A DNA stretch of 64,000 nt from Variovorax sp. OV700 (GCF_900099805.1 NZ_FNDR01000005.1:248001-312000), one strand, 5' to 3'. Positions 7,822 to 17,216 are shown, counted from the stretch's first letter. Program-made: numbers and translations. The notes: generated by a model not told the origin, from the letters alone.

Positions 7822-10800
7822 ATGCAACTCACGGATGAATCGGGAGCGCCGGCCGGCGCCCAGGCCCAGACCGACCCGACCGAGGCCCTGGTGTCCGGCA
7901 GCGGCAGCTATGACCTGCTGAAGAAGCGGCTTGAAACCCAGGGCGAGGGCTTGCTGAAGAAGACGCAGGCTCTCAACGAGCGGCGCCTCACCGAGTTCGG
8001 CCGCTCCGAGCAGACCCTGGTGCTGCGTACCCGCGCGCGCACCGAGAACAATGCCGTGGCGCGCGACATCGTGCGCATCGGCGATTTGCTGCTGTTCGGC
8101 TACAACGTCTTCATCGGCCTGCGCAAGGAGACGGCGGTGGGCGACGTGTTCGGCCTGTACCGGCTGGCGGTGCCGGGGGAGGCCGCCACCGAGAACGACG
8201 AGCTGCAGGCGGTGCCCCTGGCCGGCACCTTTCTCGAGGACACGCGCTTCGCCTCCGACTTTCGCGAGCTGTACGCCTACTACAAGCAGGCCACGCTGCT
8301 GCAGCTGCGTGTCACGCAAGACAAGCTGCTGGCATCCTTCCAGATTGGCCAGCAGTTGCACGACGTGCGCGTGTTCCGCTGGGCCATCGAGCGCAATGGC
8401 GGCATCCATTACATCGACAACCGCGGAGAGCGCGACATCGCGCTGCCCGCGAGCCACGACTTCGAATGGACCGTCGCCACGCGCGAAGACCATGTGGGAG
8501 GCAAGCATCCTCATGTGAACGTGCTCGACACGGTGTTCGTCGAAACGCTGGGCGGCGACCTGACCGTCAAGATCGAGAACAACACGGAAACCGGGCTCGG
8601 CATCTACAGCGAGCCGGTGGAGGAAAAGAACCAGTCGCTTGCCGACGCCGAAGTCGCCTGGGCCAAGCTCGGCATGCTGATCCTGCTGCGCGTGAAGCCC
8701 TACCGCGAGCAGGTCACGCGCTACCTGGTGTTCAACATCCGTACGCAGCAGGTCGAGCGCATCGACGCCATCGGCGGCTCGTGCGTGCAGCTGCCGGAAG
8801 ACCACGGCATCATCTTTCCGGGCGGCTACTACCTGCAGTCGGGCGAATACAAGCGCTTCGACCTGCCGGGCGAGGTGGTGGAAAGCCTGCGCTTCAAGCG
8901 CATGCTGCGCTCGCCCAACGGCGAAGACGTGGCCTACGTCTTCTACGACCCGAAGCCAGGACGCTATGCCTTCTTCAACTACAACCTGATCGACAAGAAG
9001 CTCGCGACGCCGATCATCGCCAACGGGTATGCGCGCTTTGCCGACGGCCGCATGCTGGTGTTTCACGGAGACCAGGGCGAGCCTGCGCGCGTTCACCAGA
9101 TGCAGCTCTGGCAGACGCCGTTTGCCAGCGAAGAGCATGTGAGCGCGCAGCCGCCGGCGACCGGCTTCTTCGGCAAGATCGGCAACGCCGAGCTGGTGCG
9201 CGGCGTGTCCGACCTGATGGGCATTGCCCGCGCGGTGCGCGAACAGGCGCCCACGCGCGCCGCCTACGACGACCTGATTCGCCAATGCTCCCGCGTGAGC
9301 GACGCCTACTTCTGGCTCGACGCGCCCGACGCCGCCGGGCTCATGGCCGAGCTGCGCAGCATTGCCGACGTGGCACGCAGCACGCTGGCGGAGTTCGAGA
9401 AGGTCGACACCATCCGCCGCGAAACCGCCCGCGCGCTGGCCCGGGCCGAGGACGAGCAGCACGCGCTGCTGGTCGACATTGCCAGCACCCTCTGGCGCGC
9501 ACCCGACGATTTCGTGAAGGCACTGGGCCGGCTGCGCGAACGGCGCGGCGCGCTGCAGATGCTCAAGGAGCTGCGCTACGCCGACCTGCCGCGTATCGCC
9601 GCCATGGACGCGGCGCTGGAGACCGAGCAGCAGCGCATCGGCGAGCGCGCGATGCAGTTCCTGGCGGCCGACACGGCCTTCAACGGCCAACGCCAGGCGC
9701 TCGACAAGCTGGCGCTCGACCTGCCCAATCTTTCCACCTCGCCCGCCCTCGGCCAGATGCTGGCGACGCTCGACGAGCAGGCCGCCGGCCTCGACCTGCT
9801 GACCGAGCAGCTCGGCAGCCTGCCGGGCGGCGATGCGGTGATCCGAACCTCGATTCTCGACCGCATCTCGCTGATCTACGCCGACATCAACCGCATGCGC
9901 GCCGATGCGCGCGCGCGGCGCAAGTCGTTGGGCGCGACCGAGGCGCGCGCCGAGTTCGGAGCCCAGTTCAAGCTCTTCAGCCAAGCGGTGGAAAACGCGC
10001 TGGAGTTCGCGGACACGCCCGAGAAATGCGACGATGCACTTACGCGCCTGCTCGCCCAGCTCGAAGAAGTCGAAGGCCGATTCGCCGAGCAGGAAGATTT
10101 CCTGGCCGACATCGCCGAAAAACGCGAGACCGTCTACGAGGCGCTGTCTGCCCGCCGCCAGAGCCTGGTGGAAGCCCGCCAGCGCCGCGCGCAGGGGTTG
10201 ATCGATGCGGCGGGCCGCATCCTGGACGGCATCCCGCGCCGCATTGCGCAGTTCGGCGACCTCACGCAAGTCCACAGCTACTTCGCCGCCGATCCGATGA
10301 TCGGCAAGCTGCACGCGCTGATAGCGGATTTGCGCACGCTGGGCGCGGCGGTGCCTGCCGACGAACTCGACACGCGCCTGAAGACCGCACGCGACCAGGC
10401 CCTGCGTTCGATTCGTGACAAGCGGGAGCTCGTGAGCGAAGGCGGGGACACGCTTCGCCTGGGCCGCCATGCCTTCACGGTGCATCGCCAACCGATCGAC
10501 CTGACGCTGGTCGCCCGCAACGAAGGCATGGCCTACCAGGTAACGGGCACCGACTACCAGAGCCCTGTCGACGAGCCCCGGCTGCTGCCGCTGCAGCGCT
10601 ACTGGAACCAGTCACTGGTGTCGGAAACTTCCGAACTGTCGCGCGCCGAATACCTTGCAGGCCGCTTGCTGGAGGCATTGCTCGACGGCAAGTCCGAGCG
10701 CAGCTGGGTCGACGTGCTCACGCTGCTGGCTGAGGACCCGCTGCATCCGCAGCTGCTCGACATGGTTCGCCGCTTTGCAGCCGCGCGCTACCAGGAGGGC

Positions 10801-13071
10801 TACCAGAAGGGCATTCACGACGACGATGCGCTGCGCCTGTTGGGTGCGCTCGTCGCCATGCAGGACCAGGCAGGGCTGCTCGCCTGGGGTCCGACCGAAC
10901 GCGCGCTGGCCTTGCTCTACTGGCAGCACGGCCACCTGATTGCGCACCGCGAATCGCTGCTGCGGCGCGCACGGGCCGCGCTGCAGATGCAGGTCCTATT
11001 TGGCCGGCGCGATGCGCTGGAGCAGCTCGAAGCCGATACGTCGCGAGCGCTGAAGCACTTCGCGCGCGACGTCGTGCCCGACCTGCTGCCGCTCGCGGAG
11101 AGTGCGAGCGAGGAAGAGCGTGACGCTCATGAGGGCCGCGTGGCCACGCTGTGCGACCAAGCCGCCGCATACCTCGTGCGCGAACTGGCCGGCGACCACG
11201 GCGGGGAAACCTGGGTCGTTTCGGGTGCGGGCGAAGACCTTGCGGCCGCATTGCTGCGCGAGCTCGAGCGCGGCGGCCGGCGCGACGCCTGGCAGCACGA
11301 CCTCGACGCCGCGCCGCCCGCGGAGCGATGGCGCCTGGCGCGCGACTGGGTGCGCGCCTACGCCATCCACCAGGCACCGCAATCGATCGACTGGGTGGAC
11401 GACGCGGCCAGCGTGCTGGCCATGCCGTTGCAGCGCACCCGCGTCAATGCGGCGCTCGACCGCACGGTGGAGGGCCTTCGCGGCGAGCATCCGCGCGTGG
11501 CCGAGGGCCGCGTGACGCTGAACCTTAACGACTTCTGGCGCCGCTTCCTGTTTCATGCCGCGCACGCCGTGCCGGGCTACGAGGCGCTGCACAGCCTGCG
11601 CCACGAACTGCTCGAACGGGAGCGGGCTCGCCTCAAGCTCAGCCAGTTCCAGGCCAAGCCGCTCTCGACCTTCGTGCGCAACCAGCTGATCGACGAGCTC
11701 TACCTGCCCATCATTGGCGACAACCTTGCCAAGCAGATCGGCTCGGCGGGCGAGGGCAGTCGCACCGACCGCATGGGTTTGCTGCTGCTGATCTCGCCGC
11801 CCGGCTACGGCAAGACCACGCTGATGGAATATGTGGCAGACCGGCTCGGCCTGATCTTCGTGCGCATCAACTGTCCGGCGCTGGGCCATGGCGTGACCGC
11901 CATCGACCCCGCCAACGCGCCCAACAGCGCGGCGCGGCAAGAGCTGGAGAAGCTCAACCTCGGTCTCGCGATGGGCAGCAACGTGATGCTGTACCTGGAC
12001 GACATCCAGCACACCAGCCCCGAGTTCCTGCAGAAGTTCATTGCGCTGGCGGACGGCACGCGGCGCATCGAAGGCGTGTGGAACGGCGAGCCGCGCAGCT
12101 ACGACATGCGCGGCAAGCGCTTCGCGATCGTGATGGCGGGCAACCCGTATACCGAGTCGGGCGACGTGTTCAAGATTCCGGACATGCTGGCCAACCGGGC
12201 GGACATCTACAACCTCGGCGACGTGCTGTCGGGCCGCGAGGCGGCGTTTGCGCTCTCCTACATCGAGAACAGCCTGACCTCCAATCCCACGCTGATGCCG
12301 CTGGCCTCGCGTGATCCCAAGGACGTGCAGCTGCTGGTCAAGATGGCGCAGGGACACGAGGTGCCGAGCAGCGCGCTCTCGCACGCCTACAGCGCGGTCG
12401 AGCTGGAGGAAATCAAAGCGCTGTTGCACCGGCTCTTCCGTGCGCGCGACCTGCTGCTCAAGGTCAACCTCGCATACATCGAGTCGGCCGCGCAGCAGGA
12501 GGCCTACCGCACCGCGCCGCCGTTCAAGTTGCAGGGCAGCTACCGCAACATGACCAAGCTTGCGGGCAAGATCACCGCGCTGATGCGCGACGACGAGCTC
12601 GATGCTTTGCTGCGCGACCACTACCGCGGCGAGGCGCAAACCCTGACCACCGGCGCGGAAGAAAACCTCTTGCGGCTCGCACGGCTGCTGGGCAGCCCGA
12701 CGCCCGAGGAAAGCGCGCGCTGGACGTCCATCTGCGAAGAGTTCGTGCGAAAGAAAAAGCTCGGCGGCGACGACGTCGACGGCAGTCAGCGAATCGCCAG
12801 CAGCATGCTCGACGTGGCGCGCGCAGTCGATGCGCTCAAGCCCAAGCCCGAGCTGCCCGCCGAAGGGCCGAACGAAGGCCAGCGGCTGGCCGATGCCATG
12901 CTGCAGATAGCCGTGACCTACCGCGAACTGATCCTGCCGCTGGTGACCGCCACCGAACGCCGGCTCGAACTCGACCGTTCAATACGGCAGGACATGGAGC
13001 GCCTGGCCGCCGAGGTGCAGGCGACCCGCGCGGCGCCCAGGCGCACGCCCAAACCCGAGCAGGACCACTGA
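7822..13071 (+). CDS. Giant AAA+ ATPase (DUF3686-type, often labelled 'DNA repair ATPase')
   Basis: A 1749-residue cytosolic protein. Residues about 60-500 contain the conserved FGYNVFIGL-type segment that I associate with DUF3686; 500-900 are helical and coiled-coil. An AAA+ module lies at about 1320-1480 with Walker A SPPGYGKTT (the usual first Gly is Ser), Walker B VMLYLDDIQ (near 1388-1396) and a GNPYTESGDVFKIPD stretch like the sensor region of MoxR-type ATPases. The C-terminus is helical. The database label 'DNA repair' is not supported by any nuclease or DNA-binding motif I can see. Its place beside flotillin, PspA and a CorA-like protein suggests energy-driven remodelling of a membrane complex. 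Confidence 0.85.
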   Translation: MQLTDESGAPAGAQAQTDPTEALVSGSGSYDLLKKRLETQGEGLLKKTQALNERRLTEFGRSEQTLVLRTRARTENNAVARDIVRIGDLLLFGYNVFIGLRKETAVGDVFGLYRLAVPGEAATENDELQAVPLAGTFLEDTRFASDFRELYAYYKQATLLQLRVTQDKLLASFQIGQQLHDVRVFRWAIERNGGIHYIDNRGERDIALPASHDFEWTVATREDHVGGKHPHVNVLDTVFVETLGGDLTVKIENNTETGLGIYSEPVEEKNQSLADAEVAWAKLGMLILLRVKPYREQVTRYLVFNIRTQQVERIDAIGGSCVQLPEDHGIIFPGGYYLQSGEYKRFDLPGEVVESLRFKRMLRSPNGEDVAYVFYDPKPGRYAFFNYNLIDKKLATPIIANGYARFADGRMLVFHGDQGEPARVHQMQLWQTPFASEEHVSAQPPATGFFGKIGNAELVRGVSDLMGIARAVREQAPTRAAYDDLIRQCSRVSDAYFWLDAPDAAGLMAELRSIADVARSTLAEFEKVDTIRRETARALARAEDEQHALLVDIASTLWRAPDDFVKALGRLRERRGALQMLKELRYADLPRIAAMDAALETEQQRIGERAMQFLAADTAFNGQRQALDKLALDLPNLSTSPALGQMLATLDEQAAGLDLLTEQLGSLPGGDAVIRTSILDRISLIYADINRMRADARARRKSLGATEARAEFGAQFKLFSQAVENALEFADTPEKCDDALTRLLAQLEEVEGRFAEQEDFLADIAEKRETVYEALSARRQSLVEARQRRAQGLIDAAGRILDGIPRRIAQFGDLTQVHSYFAADPMIGKLHALIADLRTLGAAVPADELDTRLKTARDQALRSIRDKRELVSEGGDTLRLGRHAFTVHRQPIDLTLVARNEGMAYQVTGTDYQSPVDEPRLLPLQRYWNQSLVSETSELSRAEYLAGRLLEALLDGKSERSWVDVLTLLAEDPLHPQLLDMVRRFAAARYQEGYQKGIHDDDALRLLGALVAMQDQAGLLAWGPTERALALLYWQHGHLIAHRESLLRRARAALQMQVLFGRRDALEQLEADTSRALKHFARDVVPDLLPLAESASEEERDAHEGRVATLCDQAAAYLVRELAGDHGGETWVVSGAGEDLAAALLRELERGGRRDAWQHDLDAAPPAERWRLARDWVRAYAIHQAPQSIDWVDDAASVLAMPLQRTRVNAALDRTVEGLRGEHPRVAEGRVTLNLNDFWRRFLFHAAHAVPGYEALHSLRHELLERERARLKLSQFQAKPLSTFVRNQLIDELYLPIIGDNLAKQIGSAGEGSRTDRMGLLLLISPPGYGKTTLMEYVADRLGLIFVRINCPALGHGVTAIDPANAPNSAARQELEKLNLGLAMGSNVMLYLDDIQHTSPEFLQKFIALADGTRRIEGVWNGEPRSYDMRGKRFAIVMAGNPYTESGDVFKIPDMLANRADIYNLGDVLSGREAAFALSYIENSLTSNPTLMPLASRDPKDVQLLVKMAQGHEVPSSALSHAYSAVELEEIKALLHRLFRARDLLLKVNLAYIESAAQQEAYRTAPPFKLQGSYRNMTKLAGKITALMRDDELDALLRDHYRGEAQTLTTGAEENLLRLARLLGSPTPEESARWTSICEEFVRKKKLGGDDVDGSQRIASSMLDVARAVDALKPKPELPAEGPNEGQRLADAMLQIAVTYRELILPLVTATERRLELDRSIRQDMERLAAEVQATRAAPRRTPKPEQDH

Positions 13072-13074
13072 GAC

Positions 13075-13806
13075 ATGCAGGCATCTTCATCTTCCGTTCT
13101 CGAGCCGCAGGCGGCGCTGCCCGAGCTGCTCGCCCAGCTCGATGCCACCATGGCCGATGCGCGCCTCAGCGACGACGAGCGCCGCGTGCTGGTCCATACC
13201 CTGCGCGAAGCCTCGCCGCCCGAGGACGGGTTGCGCCAATTGCGCAACCGTGCGTTCGACCTGGTGCGATCGCGCACCACCGACCCCGAGCAGCTGGCCC
13301 TGCTCAAATGGCTCGAAGGCGTGGTCCGCGCGATCGACACCGGCCGTTCGCCCGATTCCGTCGCAGTGCGTTCGCAGGCCTTCTTCAGCCCGGGAACGGG
13401 CTGCCTGCAGGCGATCAACCAGCAGCTGAAGGCCGCGAAGCGGTCGGTCGACCTGTGTGTCTTCACGCTGTCGGACGACCGCATCACCGCCGAGGTGCTG
13501 GCCGCATACCGGCGCGGGGTGGCGGTGCGCTTCATTACCGACAACGACAAGGAATTCGACCGGGGCAGCGACGTGGGCCAGCTGCGCGCGGCCGGCATCC
13601 CGGTCGCGGTGGACCGCACCGAAGCCCACATGCATCACAAGTTCGCGATCTTCGACGGCGCGAGGCTGCTCAACGGCAGCTACAACTGGACCCGCAGCGC
13701 CTGCGACTTCAACGAGGAAAACCTGGTGCTGAGCAATGACCCTTCGCTCGTTCGCCGCTTTGCGGACGAGTTCGACACCTTGTGGAAAGAACTGCAGGCC
13801 GCCTGA
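13075..13806 (+). CDS. Phospholipase D-fold protein with a single HKD motif
   Basis: A 243-residue protein whose C-terminal half carries one complete HKD motif: H187, K189 and D194, followed by LLNGSYNWT, as in Nuc-type endonucleases and mitochondrial cardiolipin hydrolase. Such single-HKD proteins work as dimers on phosphodiester bonds of DNA, RNA or cardiolipin. The first 95 residues are helical and not part of the PLD fold. There is no signal peptide, unlike periplasmic Nuc, so it should act in the cytosol or at the inner leaflet. It starts 3 bp after the ATPase gene, and its stop overlaps the next start (TGATG). Confidence 0.88.
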   Translation: MQASSSSVLEPQAALPELLAQLDATMADARLSDDERRVLVHTLREASPPEDGLRQLRNRAFDLVRSRTTDPEQLALLKWLEGVVRAIDTGRSPDSVAVRSQAFFSPGTGCLQAINQQLKAAKRSVDLCVFTLSDDRITAEVLAAYRRGVAVRFITDNDKEFDRGSDVGQLRAAGIPVAVDRTEAHMHHKFAIFDGARLLNGSYNWTRSACDFNEENLVLSNDPSLVRRFADEFDTLWKELQAA

Positions 13807-14579
13807 TGCCAAGAAGAATCGACTACGACTGGGAGCTGCCGACTGAAATACAGCAGCGGCTGGGAGGCGCGAGCTACGGTGCGCAGCGCATCATTCACGA
13901 GCAGGGCCATCTGATGGTGATCCTGCATGAGCCGCCCGCCGGCCCCGGTTCGGAGCGCAAGCCCGCGGTGTTCCTGCGCAAGCCGGACGGCGCATGGTTC
14001 CACAAGGGCAACAACCCCGGCGAGCGGGCGTTCGCCAAGCTGCTCGAAAGCTATCGCGCGGCGCTCGGCACCTTCGAGGCCAGGCACGCGGCTGCTGAAA
14101 CTTCCGAGGATCTGTTCCAGGTTCTCGGTCCGCTCATTCCGCTGACCCGCGCCGCCATGAACATGCAGGCCGCGTTGCAGGCGGCGCGCGATGCCGCCAA
14201 GGAAGACCTCATGCTGATCGACCTGCGCGATCTGGCGGTAGAGATCACGCGCGGCCTGGAGTTGCTGCTGGCCGACACCCGCATGTCGCTCGACTACCGG
14301 CTCGCGCACGCAGCCGAGGCGCAGGCACGCTCGACCCGCGAAGTCAGCCGCGCGCAGCACAAGCTCAACACCATTGCCGCGCTGACCTTTCCGCTCATGG
14401 CCGTCGGCGCCGCATTCGGCATGAACCTGCACAGCGGCATGGAGAACATGCCAGTCTGGATGTACTGGGCCATCTTCGCGGGCGGTCTCTTCCTTGGTGT
14501 CTTGCTGCGCGGCTGGGTCAAGGCGCCGGAGGCGCCGCCGCTGCCTGCCGCCAAGTCCGCAGCGGCAAAAAGAAAGTAA
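13806..14579 (+). CDS. CorA-like membrane protein with a novel, shortened cytosolic part
   Basis: A 257-residue protein starting in a TGATG overlap. The C-terminal third has two transmembrane helices (about 188-204 and 217-236) with a GMN triad (G205, M206, N207) between them, the signature of CorA Mg2+ channels, and a helical stalk before the first helix. The rest is shorter than and unlike the usual CorA funnel domain: residues 1-75 look beta-rich (a PAVFLRKPDGAW strand) and 75-185 helical. It may be a channel, or a membrane anchor derived from CorA. It is the last gene of the operon and a hairpin follows at 14586. Confidence 0.72.
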   Translation: MPRRIDYDWELPTEIQQRLGGASYGAQRIIHEQGHLMVILHEPPAGPGSERKPAVFLRKPDGAWFHKGNNPGERAFAKLLESYRAALGTFEARHAAAETSEDLFQVLGPLIPLTRAAMNMQAALQAARDAAKEDLMLIDLRDLAVEITRGLELLLADTRMSLDYRLAHAAEAQARSTREVSRAQHKLNTIAALTFPLMAVGAAFGMNLHSGMENMPVWMYWAIFAGGLFLGVLLRGWVKAPEAPPLPAAKSAAAKRK

Positions 14580-14585
14580 GCTCTC

Positions 14586-14608
14586 GGCCTTCGCGTTTTG
14601 CGAAGGCC
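14586..14608 (+). terminator. Hairpin at the end of the PspA-flotillin-ATPase operon
   Basis: GGCCTTCGC (14586-14594) and GCGAAGGCC (14600-14608) form a perfect 9-bp stem with a GTTTT loop, starting 7 bp after the stop codon. No long T run follows, so termination may be inefficient or Rho-assisted. It lies between the long operon and the CoA-transferase gene. Confidence 0.55.
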
Positions 14609-14683
14609 TGCTGCCGTCAGAGCAATTCCGGCGAACGCGATCTGTTCTTAGAGTTGGGGCATTCCCACAGGAGACAGACGCAG

Positions 14684-15859
14684 ATGAACGCACTCGAAGG
14701 CCTCAAGGTGTTGGAGCTCGGCCAGCTCATTGCCGGACCGTTCGCCGGCAAGACGCTGGCGGAGTTCGGCGCCGACGTGATCAAGGTCGAACCCGCGGGC
14801 GTCGGCGATCCGCTGCGCAAGTGGCGGCTGCTGCGCGAAGGCACTTCGGTGTGGTGGGAGGTGCAGTCGCGCAACAAGCGCTCGGTGTGCCTGGACCTGC
14901 GCAACACCGAAGGGCAAGAGGCGGTGCGCGCGCTTGCGCTCGAGGCCGACGTGCTGATCGAGAACTTCAAGCCCGGCACGCTCGAAGGCTGGGGCCTGGG
15001 CTGGGAACAGCTGCATGCGCTCAACCCCCGGCTAATCATGCTGCGCATCTCGGGCTACGGCCAGACCGGCCCCTACCGCGACAAGCCGGGCTTCGGCGTG
15101 CTCGGCGAATCGATGGGCGGGCTGCGCTACCTGAGCGGCGAGCCGGGCCGGGTGCCGGTGCGCGTGGGCGTTTCGCTCGGCGACACGCTGGCCGCGCTGC
15201 ATGGCGTGATTGGCGTGCTCACGGCATTGCACCATCGCACGGCGCATGGCGGGCAAGGGCAGTTCATCGACGTGGCGCTCTACGAGTCGGTCTTCAACGT
15301 GATGGAAAGCCTGCTGCCCGAGTACGACGCCTTCGGTGCGGTGCGGGAGCGGGCGGGCAGCGCGCTGCCGGGTATCGCACCCACCAATGCCTACAAGTGC
15401 AGCGACGGCCACTACGTGCTGGTGGCGGGCAACGGCGACAGTATCTTCCGCCGGTTGATGCGGGCCATCGGCCGCACAGACCTGGAGAACGATCCGCAGC
15501 TCGTGCACAACGATGGCCGGGTGCGGCGGGTTGAAGAGATCGACGCCGCCATCGAAGCCTGGACGCTGCAGCGCAGCCGCGACGACGTGCTGGCGGTGCT
15601 CGATGCGGCCGGCGTGCCGGTGGGGCGCATCTACTCGGTGGCCGACATCGCCGCCGATCCGCAATACCTGGCGCGGCAGATGATCGTGGAGACGAGCACC
15701 GCCGATGGAGAAATGCTCAAGGTGCCGGGCGTCGTGCCCAAGCTCAGCGCCACGCCGGGGCGCATCGCGCATCCCGCACCGCGGCTCGGCGAACACACGG
15801 GCGACCTGCAGGGCGCGGGCTGGCCATTGCGCCGCGCCCAAGAAAGCGAGGCCGTATGA
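14684..15859 (+). CDS. CaiB/BaiF-type (class III) CoA-transferase
   Basis: A 391-residue enzyme, normal for family III CoA-transferases, which move CoA between carboxylic acids through a glutamyl/aspartyl-CoA adduct. The N-terminal LEGLKVLELGQLIAGPFAG and FGADVIKVEPAG segments and the nucleophile region SLGDTLAALHGVIG (D167) are clear. ATG 14684 follows CAGGAGAC. The stop overlaps the HMG-CoA lyase start (ATGA), so the two are translated together. The context suggests that it activates a branched C5-C6 dicarboxylate such as 3-hydroxy-3-methylglutarate for cleavage by the lyase; the substrate is an inference. Confidence 0.9.
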   Translation: MNALEGLKVLELGQLIAGPFAGKTLAEFGADVIKVEPAGVGDPLRKWRLLREGTSVWWEVQSRNKRSVCLDLRNTEGQEAVRALALEADVLIENFKPGTLEGWGLGWEQLHALNPRLIMLRISGYGQTGPYRDKPGFGVLGESMGGLRYLSGEPGRVPVRVGVSLGDTLAALHGVIGVLTALHHRTAHGGQGQFIDVALYESVFNVMESLLPEYDAFGAVRERAGSALPGIAPTNAYKCSDGHYVLVAGNGDSIFRRLMRAIGRTDLENDPQLVHNDGRVRRVEEIDAAIEAWTLQRSRDDVLAVLDAAGVPVGRIYSVADIAADPQYLARQMIVETSTADGEMLKVPGVVPKLSATPGRIAHPAPRLGEHTGDLQGAGWPLRRAQESEAV

Positions 15860-16839
15860 AGGAAGGCAAGGGCAAGCGGCTCTTCATCAACGAAGTGGCC
15901 ACGCGCGACGGCTTCCAGATGGAAAGCCGCTTCATTCCGACCGACGACAAGATCGCGCTTGTCGACCGTTTGAGCATGCTGGGCTACGCGAAGATCGAGG
16001 TGACCTCGTTCACTTCGGCCAAGGCGATACCGGCGTTGCGCGACGGCGAAGAGGTGATGCAGCGCATCGCGCGCCGCCCCGGCGTGGTCTATACCGCGCT
16101 GGTGCCGAACCTGCGCGGAGCCGAGCGTGCGCTGGAGAGTCGCATCGGCGAATTCAACATCGTCATGTCCGTGAGCGAAACCCACAACCTCAGCAACCTG
16201 CGCATGACGCGCGAGCAGTCGTTTGCGCAGCTGGCCGAGGTTATCGCTTTGGCAAGGCAGGCCGGCGTGCCCGTGAACGTCTCGCTCTCATGCGTGTTCG
16301 GCTGTCCCATGGAAGGCGAAGTGCCGCTGGCCACCGTGCTGGAATGGATCGACCGCTTCGCGGCGCTGCAGGTGCAGGGCATCACGCTGTGCGACACCAC
16401 GGGCATGGCCTTTCCCACGCAGGTGCAGGCCCTGTGCGAGGCGGTGATGGCAAGGCACCCCGGCCTGCAATGGACGGCGCACTTTCACAACACGCGCGGC
16501 ATGGGGCAAGCGAACACGGTGGCCGCGGTCGAGGCGGGCATCGAGCGGCTCGACATGTCGCTGGGCGGTATCGGCGGCTGCCCGTACGCGCCCGGCGCTA
16601 CCGGCAATGTGGCCACCGAGGACGTGGTGCACATGCTGCAATGCATGGGCTACGACACCGGCATGGATCTCGAAGGCCTGATCGGCGCCGCGTCGGAGCT
16701 CGAGGCCCTGGTGCAGCACGACTTGCCGAGCCAGGTCGCCCGCGCCGGGCATCGGCTCACGCGGCATGCGCCGCCGGCGGATTTCAACGACATCGCGGCG
16801 CGTGCGCATGCGCGCCGCGGCAAGGAGCTGCACCCATGA
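15856..16839 (+). CDS. Hydroxymethylglutaryl-CoA lyase family protein
   Basis: A 327-residue TIM-barrel lyase of the HMGL-like family. Visible family features are EVATRDGFQ near the N-terminus (metal and substrate site), the SCVFGCP segment, the metal-binding HFHNTRGMG and the glycine-rich SLGGIGGCPYAPGATGN loop that holds the catalytic Cys. HMG-CoA lyase splits (S)-HMG-CoA into acetyl-CoA and acetoacetate. ScoA/ScoB, encoded 2 kb downstream, would then activate acetoacetate. Related lyases acting on citramalyl- or other 3-hydroxyacyl-CoAs share these motifs, so the exact substrate is open. It overlaps both neighbours, in a tight operon. Confidence 0.9.
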   Translation: MKEGKGKRLFINEVATRDGFQMESRFIPTDDKIALVDRLSMLGYAKIEVTSFTSAKAIPALRDGEEVMQRIARRPGVVYTALVPNLRGAERALESRIGEFNIVMSVSETHNLSNLRMTREQSFAQLAEVIALARQAGVPVNVSLSCVFGCPMEGEVPLATVLEWIDRFAALQVQGITLCDTTGMAFPTQVQALCEAVMARHPGLQWTAHFHNTRGMGQANTVAAVEAGIERLDMSLGGIGGCPYAPGATGNVATEDVVHMLQCMGYDTGMDLEGLIGAASELEALVQHDLPSQVARAGHRLTRHAPPADFNDIAARAHARRGKELHP

Positions 16840-17216
16840 TCGACCATCTGGATCACCTGGTGCTGACCACTACCGACGAAGAGGCTTGCACCCGCTTCTA
16901 TGTCGATGTGATGGGCATGGCGCTGGAGACTTTCGGCGCCAGTCGCAAGGCCTTCCGCTTCGGCAACCAGAAGATCAACCTGCACGTGAAGGGCCACGAG
17001 TTCGAGCCCAAGGCGCAGCTGCCGACGCCGGGCTCGCTGGACCTGTGCTTCATTGCGAGCGTGCCGCTCGAGGACGTGATCGCGCGGCTGAAGGACAAGG
17101 GCGTGCCGATCCTCGAAGGCCCGGTGATGCGAACCGGCGCCACCTCGCGCATCCGCTCGGTCTACGTGCGCGACCCCGACCTGAATCTCATCGAGATATC
17201 CGAGCTGGTGCCCTGA
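16836..17216 (+). CDS. VOC-family protein (glyoxalase/dioxygenase fold)
   Basis: A 126-residue protein starting at ATG 16836 inside the lyase stop codon (ATGA). It has the paired beta-alpha-beta-beta-beta modules of the vicinal-oxygen-chelate fold: IDHLDHLVLTTTDEEACTRFY at the start with metal-type His, and YVRDPDLNLIEISE at the end with the usual Glu ligand. Such proteins include glyoxalase I, fosfomycin resistance proteins, epimerases and extradiol dioxygenases. Co-translation with the lyase suggests a metabolic role, possibly an epimerase or isomerase on the CoA ester pathway, but this is not shown by sequence. Confidence 0.85.
   Translation: MIDHLDHLVLTTTDEEACTRFYVDVMGMALETFGASRKAFRFGNQKINLHVKGHEFEPKAQLPTPGSLDLCFIASVPLEDVIARLKDKGVPILEGPVMRTGATSRIRSVYVRDPDLNLIEISELVP

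Noticed and set aside
6979..10491. A very long open frame (about 1170 codons) on the minus strand, opposite the flotillin, zinc-ribbon and ATPase genes.
   Set aside because: It is rich in low-complexity R, H, A and G, has no recognisable domain, and mirrors the codon bias of the real plus-strand genes. High GC content makes such antisense frames common.
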